DNA from: Anaerostipes sp. 992a
GTDB lineage: Bacteria; Bacillota; Clostridia; Lachnospirales; Lachnospiraceae
Length of the DNA stretch: 64,000 bases
NCBI RefSeq assembly: GCF_001940245.1
Contig: NZ_MJIG01000004.1
Location: forward strand, 682,001 to 746,000
Direction: 5' to 3'
Of this stretch, positions 8,005 through 15,818 are shown piece by piece; the stretch's first letter is position 1, and each line of letters begins with the position of its first letter. The notes beneath the pieces are model-generated. The model did no database searches and was not told the origin of the DNA. It was given only the letters and a program-made list of their open reading frames with translations. Position numbers and translations under genes: made by a program.

Positions 8005-8428
8005 ATGAAAAAATTTGTTTTATGCTTAGGCCTTGCCATTTTTTGTCTTTCCTGCATGATCGGATGCAGGAAATCTTCTGCTCTAACAGAGGTAACCTTG
8101 AATGAAGTTGCCCATTCCATTTTCTATGCCCCTCAATACGTTGCCATTGAAAAAGGGTATTTTAAAGAGGAAGGTATTGACCTCACTCTGGAAACTGGAT
8201 TTGGTGCCGATAAGACTATGACCGCCGTTATCTCCGGCGATGCCGATATTGGCTTTATGGGTCCAGAGGCTACCATCTATCAATACCAGGAGGGCAACCA
8301 GGATTATGCGGTAAATTTCGCCCAATTGACTCAGAGAGCTGGCAACTTTTTGATTTCCAGAAAAAAAATCAAAGACTTTTCCTGGGATCAGATCAAGAGA
8401 AAGGATGTTATTGGCGGTCGAAAGGGTG
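8005..8428 (+). pseudogene. NMT1/THI5-like ABC substrate-binding lipoprotein, N-terminal piece (split by insertion)
   Basis: First 141 codons of an ABC-transporter binding lipoprotein of the NMT1/THI5/SsuA type. The signal peptide ends in a lipobox (CMIGC, Cys about 21). Then come EVAHSIFYAPQYVAIEKGYF, GADKTMTAVISGDADIGFMG and the start of VIGGRKG. The frame is interrupted after GGTG at 8425-8428 and ends within a few codons in the inserted DNA. The remainder of the gene is at 17747-18312. Adding the pieces (424 + 566 bases) gives exactly 330 codons with no bases lost. As it stands the protein cannot be made whole; precise excision would repair it. No permease or ATPase partner is adjacent. 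Confidence 0.9.
8425..8428. other. Left attachment site joint (GGTG) of the serine-recombinase element
   Basis: The host frame reads through CGAAAGGGTG and then changes to element DNA. The same GGTG occurs at the right joint (17743-17746). Crossover by a large serine recombinase at a short shared core explains this arrangement. Confidence 0.75.
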
Positions 8429-8451
8429 ACTGCCATTGCTTTATGTAACTT

Positions 8452-10062
8452 TTATTTTCTTGAGAAAAAATGCCGGATAAATACATACATCATAATCGCC
8501 GATGCCATCAGATATCCCAGCATTCCCAACGCAGGAATTCCCAAAATCTTCGGCTTCATATCCGTAGTACAGATAATACTGGAGCTGACTAAAAGTGCCA
8601 TAACCCAAAGTCCCATCGTAATATTACGGACAAGCCTTCTTAACAGACTGCTTAACTCCTTAGATGCATGAAGATCCAGATGAATCTTCGTCTGTCCACG
8701 CAGATATCCCTGTAAAATCTCGTCCATAAGCATCGGTATCCTAGCCGTCTTGTTGGCAGCCCGATACAAAAGCTTTCCCTTCTCCCTTACTTCCTTTTTC
8801 CAATCAAAATTATGAAACATACTGCTCATAATCCTTGCCTGAGCAATTTCAATCATATTGATCTCCGGGCTGATATCAGAAAGGATTCCTTCCACGTGGG
8901 TCAATCCGCGAACCAGCATAGTCAGTCCATGGGGCATGGAAATCTTATTCTCTTTCATGACTTCCATCAGATCCTGCATGATTTCTGCAATCTTGATCAT
9001 ACCTAATTCTACAGATCCATATTTATTGACCAGATGTTTCAGATCTTCATGGAGCTGTCCCTGATCTGGCTTTCCACGAAATTCTCCCAATGCCAGAACG
9101 GCATCCTGAATCTCGTTGATATCATTCTCCGCAATTCCCTGCACGGCCCTGGTTATCATCCTCTTATCCGTCTCCGTCAGCCTTCCCATCATGCCCATAT
9201 CGATCCAGACAATCTTTCCATCCCGTATCTTTACATTTCCCGAATGGGGATCTGCATGGAAGAATCCATCCTCCATGACCTGTTTCATATAATGATCCAC
9301 CAGCTTGCTTCCAATCTCTTTCAGATCATATCCATTTTCCACCAACCCTTCTTTCTCATCAATGGAAAAGCCATCGATATATTCCATGACTAGTACATGC
9401 ATGGTAGAAAATTCCCGATATAGCACCGGTGTACCCACAAATGCCACATTCCGATTGTATTTTTCAAATTCTTCCATGTGAGATGCTTCCATCAGAAAAT
9501 TCATTTCATCCTTTGTCACTTCCCACAGCTCATCCAGCACCATATCCAAGTCCACCAGACCACGATGGACAGCTGATGGGAGGAGTCTGACTGCTTTGTG
9601 CAAGAGAGCGATGTCTCTGGACATGACCTCATAGATGCCCTGTCGCTGTACTTTTATCACCACCTGCTCTCCCGATCTTAAGACAGCTCTATGTACCTGT
9701 GCAATAGAGGCAGAACCTATCGGCTCCGCCTCTATACTTGTAAATACGTCCTTCCAGGAATAACCATAGGATTCTTCTATGACCTGCACCACCTGCTCAA
9801 AGGACATCGGTGCCACCTCTGAACGAAGATGCATCAGCTCATCACAGTATCGCTGTGGAAGAATATCCGAATGCATGGACATAATCTGTCCAATCTTTAC
9901 ATAAGTAGGACCCAGCTCTTCTAGAATGATCCGAAGCTTCTCTGGCGTAACTCCTCTGGAAATATTGTTCTTATGAAGAACTGCAGTTATTTCCCTGAGC
10001 CTTGAGCCTTGCTCCTTTCCCTCCGCCCTTTGGCTGTCAGTCTTATTCATCTTCTGTTCCAC
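8452..10062 (-). CDS. ABC1/UbiB-family atypical kinase-like protein (AarF)
   Basis: Membrane-anchored member of the UbiB/ABC1/ADCK atypical kinase family, 536 residues. Signature parts: KIGQIMSMHSDILP (KxGQ motif), GSASIAQVHRA (Ala-rich nucleotide loop), VVIKVQRQGI (Lys), HADPHSGNVKI (catalytic loop) and IDMGMMG (metal-binding loop). Two C-terminal hydrophobic helices end the protein. In anaerobes lacking ubiquinone the role is probably in lipid homeostasis (inference). It overlaps the phasin-like gene upstream. The first start is a GTG at 10062; an ATG at 10050 overlapping the phasin stop is equally possible. It lies just inside the left end of the inserted segment, 26 bases from the joint. 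Confidence 0.88.
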   Translation of the reverse strand: MEQKMNKTDSQRAEGKEQGSRLREITAVLHKNNISRGVTPEKLRIILEELGPTYVKIGQIMSMHSDILPQRYCDELMHLRSEVAPMSFEQVVQVIEESYGYSWKDVFTSIEAEPIGSASIAQVHRAVLRSGEQVVIKVQRQGIYEVMSRDIALLHKAVRLLPSAVHRGLVDLDMVLDELWEVTKDEMNFLMEASHMEEFEKYNRNVAFVGTPVLYREFSTMHVLVMEYIDGFSIDEKEGLVENGYDLKEIGSKLVDHYMKQVMEDGFFHADPHSGNVKIRDGKIVWIDMGMMGRLTETDKRMITRAVQGIAENDINEIQDAVLALGEFRGKPDQGQLHEDLKHLVNKYGSVELGMIKIAEIMQDLMEVMKENKISMPHGLTMLVRGLTHVEGILSDISPEINMIEIAQARIMSSMFHNFDWKKEVREKGKLLYRAANKTARIPMLMDEILQGYLRGQTKIHLDLHASKELSSLLRRLVRNITMGLWVMALLVSSSIICTTDMKPKILGIPALGMLGYLMASAIMMYVFIRHFFSRK

Positions 10063-10402
10063 AAGCTTCTGCCTGTTCCTCCGCCTGTGCTTCCTGGCTA
10101 TCCTTTTCTTCTTTTGCCTTTATCTGTGCTTTTAAAGCTTCCAGCTGCTCTGGTGTCATCTGATCCACCATCTCCATCAATTCTTCTGGTGTAGAAGCCT
10201 TCCAGGACACATTCACGTTCTCCTTCACTGTCTTCTTAATGTTATGCTTTAATTCCTGATTCAATACTTTGCCCTGCTCTACTGTAAGCTCGCCTTTTTT
10301 CACCATCTCATCCAGAATTTCTTTGGATTTTTCCGTAGTTGCGGCAACTGTACCAATTCCTGCTAATAAAAACTTCTTCATGTTTTCTCCGAATTTTTCC
10401 AT
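10043..10402 (-). CDS. Phasin-like family protein
   Basis: 119-residue helical protein. The N-terminus MKKFLLAGIGTVAATTEKSK followed by EILDEMVKKGELTVEQGK is typical of short phasin-family proteins found next to UbiB-like kinases in clostridia. The rest is a charged amphipathic coiled-coil-like region (QMTPEQLEALKAQIKAKEEK) with an acidic tail. The start has AAGGAGATTTTGTT upstream. It is translationally coupled to the UbiB-like gene by a short overlap, which suggests a joint role at a membrane or lipid surface (inference). No polyhydroxyalkanoate genes are in the window. Confidence 0.75.
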   Translation of the reverse strand: MEKFGENMKKFLLAGIGTVAATTEKSKEILDEMVKKGELTVEQGKVLNQELKHNIKKTVKENVNVSWKASTPEELMEMVDQMTPEQLEALKAQIKAKEEKDSQEAQAEEQAEACGTEDE

Positions 10403-10505
10403 AACAAAATCTCCTTTCCAATCCTGATCCGTTCCTATATTCTACTACTTCTATTGTAACAAAAACACAAGGGAATAACCAGTTTTTCATATGGATTCCT
10501 CATAT

Positions 10506-11921
10506 TTACATTAAAAATCTCAGCCAATTAAAAGCCTTTAATAACCGTACTCTCTTCTCACGCTTTGGGGAAATCTTCTGCCTTTCCATTCCCTCTGGCA
10601 TTTCCACCCTATATTTATCCAGCACTTTCCCTGCCTGCTCCTCATAGGAGTCCATATAGTCATTCAACTGCGCTGTAACTTCTCTGCTATGGACGACCAA
10701 CATGATCTCTGTATCCAGATATGCACTTCTCATGTCCATATTGAAGGATCCGACAATGGCCAGATCATCATCGATGGTAACACTCTTTCCATGATAGGAG
10801 ACCCCTCCTTCATATTCATATATCTGTATTCCTGTCTGAATCAACTCTTCTTTGTGAATCGCATAATCCGATGCCCCAAATGGATTCCCATTGTTGGCAA
10901 CCGAATTGGTCATCATAGACACTTTGGCTGTTCCGTTACAGATCTGCCGGAATCCATCATACATATACGAATTGCAGATCACATATGGCGTATGAATTCT
11001 GACTTCGCTTCTGGCCCCCTCCATTAACTGTATCAATGAATAAAATATTTCCGGCTTCTTTCCATAGACATGTGAAGGATTGACGAGAATGGAAATCTGA
11101 TTCACCGGATAGGTTATATCCTCATAGGAATAAGCTTCTTCCAGCTTTGGATATCTTTTGCAAAAGCCCTGATATCTTTCTTCCAGCTCTTTTTTCGCCT
11201 TTCTTACCTCTTTCCGCTCTCCATCTTGATCACGAAATCTCACGCATTCTTTTTGTTGCCACACTTTCTCAAAATACTGGTACAACTCATAAATAGAGGT
11301 ATTTTTATTCTCCGGCTCCATCTCATATACAAGTACATCCCTGTCATAATTCTGATATCCTTTTCCTCCCAGAAAATAATCATACGTATTACGTCCTCCA
11401 AGCATATAAAACTTGTGATCGATCATAAGATATTTGTCATGCATCCTTCCCATTGTTTTCCATGGAAGTAACGGATTCGGCAAATTATATGCCCGAAATT
11501 CTACATGATCCGAACTGGAAAGTGCAGAAAAATAGTCATCTCTCATATGGGTAATTGCAGAAAAACCGTCTACGATAATCCTCACCTGAACCCCTCTTTG
11601 TGCTGCATGTAAAAGCGCCGCCTGCACATCCTTCCCACTTTCATCCGATTTAAAATCAAAGGTGGATAAAATGATCTCCTGTTCAGCTTCTTCTATCAGT
11701 CTCAGCCGATGCTCCAAAGCTTCTTTATTATCCTCGATGATAACTGCACGTTCGCTAGATTCTTCTTTTCCATAAAATTTCTCTGTCTGAAAGGACTGTT
11801 TGTAGGCATCGGATACCTCTGGATGCCTTCCATAAGAAATAAAAATACCAACTGCTTCATATAATACTAATAAAATTACCAATCCGATGAAAATCCAGAT
11901 TTTTTCTCTCATTCTTTTCAT
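10506..11921 (-). CDS. Phospholipase D-like protein, cardiolipin synthase type
   Basis: Membrane phospholipid transferase/hydrolase of the PLD superfamily, about 471 residues. There is one N-terminal transmembrane helix (WIFIGLVILLVLYEAVGIFI), then two HKD motifs, HDKYLMID with following GGRN and HGKSVTIDDDLAIVGSFNMD, the paired catalytic sites of cardiolipin synthase-like enzymes. Only one N-terminal helix is seen where classical ClsA has two, so the exact reaction is uncertain. The ATG at 11921 is chosen because GGGGGAGCTT precedes it; the ATG at 11933 contains that ribosome site. It is co-oriented with the phasin and UbiB-like genes inside the inserted segment, a possible membrane-lipid set. 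Confidence 0.82.
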   Translation of the reverse strand: MKRMREKIWIFIGLVILLVLYEAVGIFISYGRHPEVSDAYKQSFQTEKFYGKEESSERAVIIEDNKEALEHRLRLIEEAEQEIILSTFDFKSDESGKDVQAALLHAAQRGVQVRIIVDGFSAITHMRDDYFSALSSSDHVEFRAYNLPNPLLPWKTMGRMHDKYLMIDHKFYMLGGRNTYDYFLGGKGYQNYDRDVLVYEMEPENKNTSIYELYQYFEKVWQQKECVRFRDQDGERKEVRKAKKELEERYQGFCKRYPKLEEAYSYEDITYPVNQISILVNPSHVYGKKPEIFYSLIQLMEGARSEVRIHTPYVICNSYMYDGFRQICNGTAKVSMMTNSVANNGNPFGASDYAIHKEELIQTGIQIYEYEGGVSYHGKSVTIDDDLAIVGSFNMDMRSAYLDTEIMLVVHSREVTAQLNDYMDSYEEQAGKVLDKYRVEMPEGMERQKISPKREKRVRLLKAFNWLRFLM

Positions 11922-12039
11922 AAGCTCCCCCATATATTAACATCCATTTCTTATTTCTCATTATACACGATAAAAGGAAAAGCTTTCTAACATTACTCTT
12001 AGCTTTTCTGAATTTTTTATAAAGACTCCTTTCTTGTAA

Positions 12040-12067
12040 TTGAATAATTTGTAAAATCTTTTATAAT
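12040..12067 (+). promoter_or_regulatory. Promoter of the glycosyltransferase gene
   Basis: TTGAAT (12040-12045), a 16-base spacer and TATAAT (12062-12067), 21 bases before the start codon at 12088. Confidence 0.6.
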
Positions 12068-12087
12068 GAACAATGGAGGTAACGACA

Positions 12088-13404
12088 ATGAATCCATATA
12101 TAAGCATTATTGTACCTGTCTACAATGCACAGGAATATATAAACCGCTGTATTGACAGCATTTTAAATCAGGAATATCAAAACTTTGAAGTCCTTTTAAT
12201 CGATGATGGAAGTACCGACCGTTCACCAGAGATTCTGGATACTTATGCACACAATGATTCCCGTGTCCAGGTCTTTCATCGTGCCAATTCCGGTGTCTCA
12301 GCCAGTCGAAATTATGCCCTTTCTATTGCGAAAGGTGCTTATGTCCAATTTTTAGACAGCGATGACTGGATAACACCCGATGCTACGAAATTGTTTGTAC
12401 GAACTGTCGAAGAAACTTCCTGCGATATGGTCATTGCTGATTTCTACCGTGTCACTGGAAATCGTCTTTCGCAAAAGGGAGATATTGAGACAGATGAGGT
12501 TATGGACCGACAGGAATTCGCATCCCATATGATCGAAAATCCGGCAGATTTTTATTATGGAGTTTTATGGAATAAGTTTTACAGACGGTCGATCATTGAA
12601 GAACACCATATTCGCATGGATACGTCCATCAGCTGGTGTGAAGACTTTCTCTTCAATCTGGAATATATCCGCCACGCCCATACCTTCTGTGCACTTCAGG
12701 CTCCAGTCTATTATTATGTAAAACGAAAAGGAAGCCTTGTCAGCCAGAATTTTGGCATTTCCAGTACGATCAAAATGAAGATCAATGTATTTGACTATTA
12801 TAATCAGTTTTATAAAGATGTATACGAAGAAGAAGATTATGAAGAAATCCGCCTGCAGGTATACCGTTTTCTCGTAAGCAGTGCCAAGGATGGTACGGTC
12901 CCACCAATGCTTCTCCCCGGAAGTACAAAACTTGGCCAGGAACGAAAAGCCCTTCCTATCCCAACTGCCCTTACAGTAGAGGGAGAAATTATGGAAAACT
13001 ATCGCTTTCGTAAGCTGTTGGAATATTATCTGGAAACTGCGGCTACCACTAACCACCTGACCTTCGAAGAGATGTATCTGATCTTCCTGATTCACCGCTC
13101 TGGAACAATCAGCAACGTAAAGGAATTGTCAGATTTATCAGGGATTCCTCAATTCAGAGTCTCCAAGGCCCTTCAGAGACTGGAAAAGAAAAAATTAATT
13201 GAGATAAGAGCTAAAAAACGCAATATGTTAAATTTGACTTTATTATCTGATGCAGATGCCATCTTAAATGATCTGGAGACTGCACATACTGATTTTAATG
13301 CAACCCGTTTCAAAGATTTTACAAAAGAAGAACAGGAACTCTATCTTTCACTTTCCAATCGAATGGATGAGAACATTCAGGAAGCTCTGTGGAAATTATA
13401 TTAA
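12088..13404 (+). CDS. Family 2 glycosyltransferase fused to a MarR-like winged helix
   Basis: 438 residues. Residues 1 to about 230 are a GT-A fold: ISIIVPVYNAQEYINRCIDS, LLIDDGSTDRSPEIL, RANSGVSASRNYAL and the DXD-containing VQFLDSDDW, as in family GT2 enzymes that add sugars to surface polymers. The last 110 or so residues read like a MarR-type winged helix: TFEEMYLIFLIHRSGTISN, VKELSDLSGIPQFRVSKALQ, RLEKKKLIEIRAKKRNM. Such a fusion is unusual. The ATG at 12088 follows GGAGGTAACGACA; the ATG at 12073 is part of that ribosome-binding stretch. Standalone gene. DNA binding by the C-terminal part is inferred from the pattern only. Confidence 0.8.
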   Translation: MNPYISIIVPVYNAQEYINRCIDSILNQEYQNFEVLLIDDGSTDRSPEILDTYAHNDSRVQVFHRANSGVSASRNYALSIAKGAYVQFLDSDDWITPDATKLFVRTVEETSCDMVIADFYRVTGNRLSQKGDIETDEVMDRQEFASHMIENPADFYYGVLWNKFYRRSIIEEHHIRMDTSISWCEDFLFNLEYIRHAHTFCALQAPVYYYVKRKGSLVSQNFGISSTIKMKINVFDYYNQFYKDVYEEEDYEEIRLQVYRFLVSSAKDGTVPPMLLPGSTKLGQERKALPIPTALTVEGEIMENYRFRKLLEYYLETAATTNHLTFEEMYLIFLIHRSGTISNVKELSDLSGIPQFRVSKALQRLEKKKLIEIRAKKRNMLNLTLLSDADAILNDLETAHTDFNATRFKDFTKEEQELYLSLSNRMDENIQEALWKLY

Positions 13405-13522
13405 CCATAAAAATATAAGTTTCCTGGATTATGGGATAGAAAGTGAGAACGAAACCATCTCAGTAAAGCAATCCGCGTAGGAGCTTGATCACTGACTGAA
13501 ATGATTTCGTTCTCATGCATTG
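13405..13522. repeat. Fold-back repeat family, copy D (minimal hairpin)
   Basis: The core at 13445-13514 (70 bp) begins GAGAACGAAACCATCTCAG and ends ACTGAAATGATTTCGTTCTC, leaving a loop of about 13 bases. It is preceded by TTATGGGATA, as in the larger copies. It fills the space between the convergent glycosyltransferase and DUF6472 genes and could end transcription from both sides. Confidence 0.75.
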
Positions 13523-13717
13523 TCACATCTGCTTTTTCACAACTGCATATTCATTGCCATCTCTCCAGTAGGGACATTGATATTCTTTATCCGACATCAA
13601 ACGGCTATACTCATCTTCATCCATACTTACATCACAAACATAACATTCGTACTCTTCATCATACATATAATAGGTGCAGCTTTCACAGCTCCCATATCTT
13701 CTTTTTGCTTTCCTCAT
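13523..13717 (-). CDS. DUF6472 family small cysteine-rich protein
   Basis: 64-residue protein matching the small Lachnospiraceae family DUF6472. Its pattern is CxxCTYY ... CYVCDVSMDEDEYSRL ... CPYWRDGNEYAVVKKQM; the five cysteines, four of them in two CxxC pairs, suggest a metal-binding fold. Function unknown. It follows the LD-carboxypeptidase gene on the same strand, 38 bases downstream of its stop, so it may be co-transcribed. Confidence 0.75.
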   Translation of the reverse strand: MRKAKRRYGSCESCTYYMYDEEYECYVCDVSMDEDEYSRLMSDKEYQCPYWRDGNEYAVVKKQM

Positions 13718-13755
13718 CTCTTTCTTCCTTTTTCTTCCTTTTTGGGATACTATTT

Positions 13756-14595
13756 TTATCCAAGAATCATTCCTTTAGAATCCTGTCCATGTCCAATTTC
13801 CATAGTTCTTCCTATAGGAATTTCTCTATGCTCCAATACTTTCCACACCATCTGCTCGATGGCATTTGGACCTTCTTCCCGATCCAATTGACTGAAGGTT
13901 CCCAGAATCATACCTGAAATCTCATCAAAGATTCCCATCTGTTCCATTTGATCAAGAAACGCCTGTATTCTCTCTCGTCCTCCACTTTGGCTTTCTAATA
14001 ACAGAACCTTTTGTCTGAAATCCGGCCAAAATGGCGTTCCTGCAAGCTTTAACAGACATCGGATATTACCACCTAAAACTTTTTCTCCCCTTGGAAAATC
14101 TCCTTTTAGCATGGTAACTTCCGGCTGACACAGGCTTTTGTTCTTTTCCTTTAAATAATCGATAAATGCCTGACTCTGTCGCTCTCGATCACTTCCTGCC
14201 ACATTCAGAATCTGATACAGCATTCCCTGATTCCCTGTTTTGGCATAAATACCGTTGATGAGTGCTGTCAGGTCACTATAACCAGCCAATGGCTTAGGGT
14301 TTTTTCGTATCTTATCATAATCCAGATATGAAAGAACTCCATTGCATAAATCTCCTCCAGAAATATCAAAAATCATCTGAACCTGACGATCCATATAACA
14401 CTCCATTAAGGCCGCACCTCGTTCTTCTGGTTCGGAAGGTCCTGTGATCAAATAGCTTTTTTTTACTATAATTCCCTGTTTTTCTAAAATCCAAATCAGT
14501 TGCTCAAGTTCTCTTTGCTTTTTCTCTGATAATGGATTGGAGCATGCTACCAATGCAATTTTTGAAATCATTTCCTTTTCCTCAATTCTTTTCAC
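13756..14595 (-). CDS. LD-carboxypeptidase, S66 family
   Basis: 279-residue serine peptidase of family S66 (LdcA/MccF type), which trims L,D-bonds in recycled peptidoglycan peptides or detoxifies microcin-like compounds. The nucleophile is in LAGYSDLTALINGI; the upstream DISGGDLCNGVLSYLDYD strip and the Glu/His region (LLLESQSGG, EIGHGQDSKGMILG) complete the Ser-Glu-His pattern. The C-terminus stops soon after the His region, slightly short for the family (about 300). The start is a GTG at 14595 behind GAAGGAGC; an ATG at 14571 is possible. It lies within the inserted segment. Confidence 0.85.
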   Translation of the reverse strand: MKRIEEKEMISKIALVACSNPLSEKKQRELEQLIWILEKQGIIVKKSYLITGPSEPEERGAALMECYMDRQVQMIFDISGGDLCNGVLSYLDYDKIRKNPKPLAGYSDLTALINGIYAKTGNQGMLYQILNVAGSDRERQSQAFIDYLKEKNKSLCQPEVTMLKGDFPRGEKVLGGNIRCLLKLAGTPFWPDFRQKVLLLESQSGGRERIQAFLDQMEQMGIFDEISGMILGTFSQLDREEGPNAIEQMVWKVLEHREIPIGRTMEIGHGQDSKGMILG

Positions 14596-14655
14596 AGTAA
14601 AAGCTCCTTCTATTCCAATAAGAAATAAAAGAAGCTTGTTCCTACGTTCTTCATC

Positions 14656-14931
14656 CTATACATAACGCACAAGGGTTCCGACAAACATTACCGTTCCTAT
14701 GATAAAGAAGGTTAATCCTTTCTTCAAATCTCCATGATGCATCACTCCTGCCCCCAGACTTCCAACTGCAACCGGCAGAATGATCATCCATGGCTTAATC
14801 CGATAATAATGCTTCAACCCATCTGCTCCTAATCTTAATCCAACTCCGTCGGGGAGAAAGATAAACTGACACACCGCTAAAATAAAAATAGTAATGAACA
14901 TAAGAATCGACCACATCTCATATCTTTTCAT
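14656..14931 (-). CDS. Small three-helix membrane protein
   Basis: 91 residues with three hydrophobic segments (about residues 8-26, 47-63 and 70-90) joined by short charged loops. Its start overlaps the stop of the NUDIX gene (ATGA overlap at 14928-14931), so the two are translationally coupled. No family recognised; the role is probably in the membrane, but nothing more can be read from sequence. Confidence 0.65.
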   Translation of the reverse strand: MKRYEMWSILMFITIFILAVCQFIFLPDGVGLRLGADGLKHYYRIKPWMIILPVAVGSLGAGVMHHGDLKKGLTFFIIGTVMFVGTLVRYV

Positions 14932-15356
14932 AACACCACCTCACTTTCTAACCTTCCTACTCCATATTGACGAACCTGCTCTACCATATGTCCGATATTT
15001 CCTTCTCCTGCAAATCGGTTCTGGTCAAAAAAGTCCTCTTTTAACGAGAGCCACTCAAGGGGATGATATTCTGCGTGCAGTAAAACCTCTTCCTGCAAAT
15101 ATCCCACATAGACTTCCACATAGCATTTCTGGTTATAATAAGTAAAATCCATCATATGGCTAAGCTGAATCTGTTCTCTGCTAATCCCGGTTTCTTCATA
15201 AAGCTCCCGATAGGCTGCTGTAAATCCATCTTCTCCAGGCTCAATCTTTCCACCCACCAGATTATAAAGCCCTTTATATGGATCCTTGCGCCTTTTGCAG
15301 AACAGGATCTGATTGCCATCTCTGTGATACACCATAATGCAATTATATCCCTGCAT
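14928..15356 (-). CDS. NUDIX hydrolase, MutT-like
   Basis: 142-residue pyrophosphohydrolase of the NUDIX superfamily acting on nucleoside diphosphate-X compounds. The Nudix box is complete: GGKIEPGEDGFTAAYRELYE followed by ETGI (Gx5Ex7REUxEExGU), at about residues 36-59. The N-terminus (MVYHRDGNQILFCKRRKDPY) is typical of MutT-like members, close to 8-oxo-dGTPase types. First gene of a short minus-strand unit with the small membrane protein. Substrate not determinable. Confidence 0.87.
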   Translation of the reverse strand: MQGYNCIMVYHRDGNQILFCKRRKDPYKGLYNLVGGKIEPGEDGFTAAYRELYEETGISREQIQLSHMMDFTYYNQKCYVEVYVGYLQEEVLLHAEYHPLEWLSLKEDFFDQNRFAGEGNIGHMVEQVRQYGVGRLESEVVL

Positions 15357-15474
15357 ATTCCATCTCCTTCTATCTTCTCTTATTACTATTCTACCATAAG
15401 TTTATATTCCTGCAAGAATCCATCTTTGAAAATTATGTGAATTTTTCCAATTAGTTTTGCATTAGGGTATCTTG

Positions 15475-15509
15475 AAAAGCTGGACAGGCACCAAAACTGT
15501 CCAACTTTT
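15475..15509. promoter_or_regulatory. Palindrome upstream of the recombinase module
   Basis: AAAAGCTGGACAG and CTGTCCAACTTTT flank a 9-base centre, followed by an AT-rich TATATTATATAG. Position before the small gene at 15545 and the recombinase fits an operator or recombination-accessory site; a terminator role is also possible. Confidence 0.4.
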
Positions 15510-15544
15510 ATATTATATAGAATAGGAAAATATAATAGAAGGTG

Positions 15545-15730
15545 ATGATTCTGAATAAGCCAACGTATTATCTCTGGAGAAATGATTTTTCCTCCCAAGA
15601 AGAATTTGAAGCTAAACGGGATAGATTTCTTAGAATTGGTTTCCGGGTTGTCACATATCTGGACGGAAAGCCAGATACTGATATTCATACCGGTATAAAA
15701 TCTCTTGTGAAAAATCACTGGCCCTATTAA
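15545..15730 (+). CDS. Small protein preceding the serine recombinase
   Basis: About 61 residues, no recognised family. The sequence is compact and charged (FSSQEEFEAKRDRFLRIGF, VVTYLDGKPDTDIHTGIKSL). AGAAGGTGATG overlaps the ATG, so the real start could be a CTG at 15551 behind that perfect anti-Shine-Dalgarno match. Its position 88 bases upstream of a large serine recombinase makes it a candidate recombination directionality factor; that is inference from location and size only. Confidence 0.5.
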   Translation: MILNKPTYYLWRNDFSSQEEFEAKRDRFLRIGFRVVTYLDGKPDTDIHTGIKSLVKNHWPY

Positions 15731-15818
15731 AATTTGTACTCTCCTACTTAATGTTCATTTTTTCTGATGCCTCCAGTAATTACACTGATTCCATTACATA
15801 AAAAGAAAGGTATCTATT

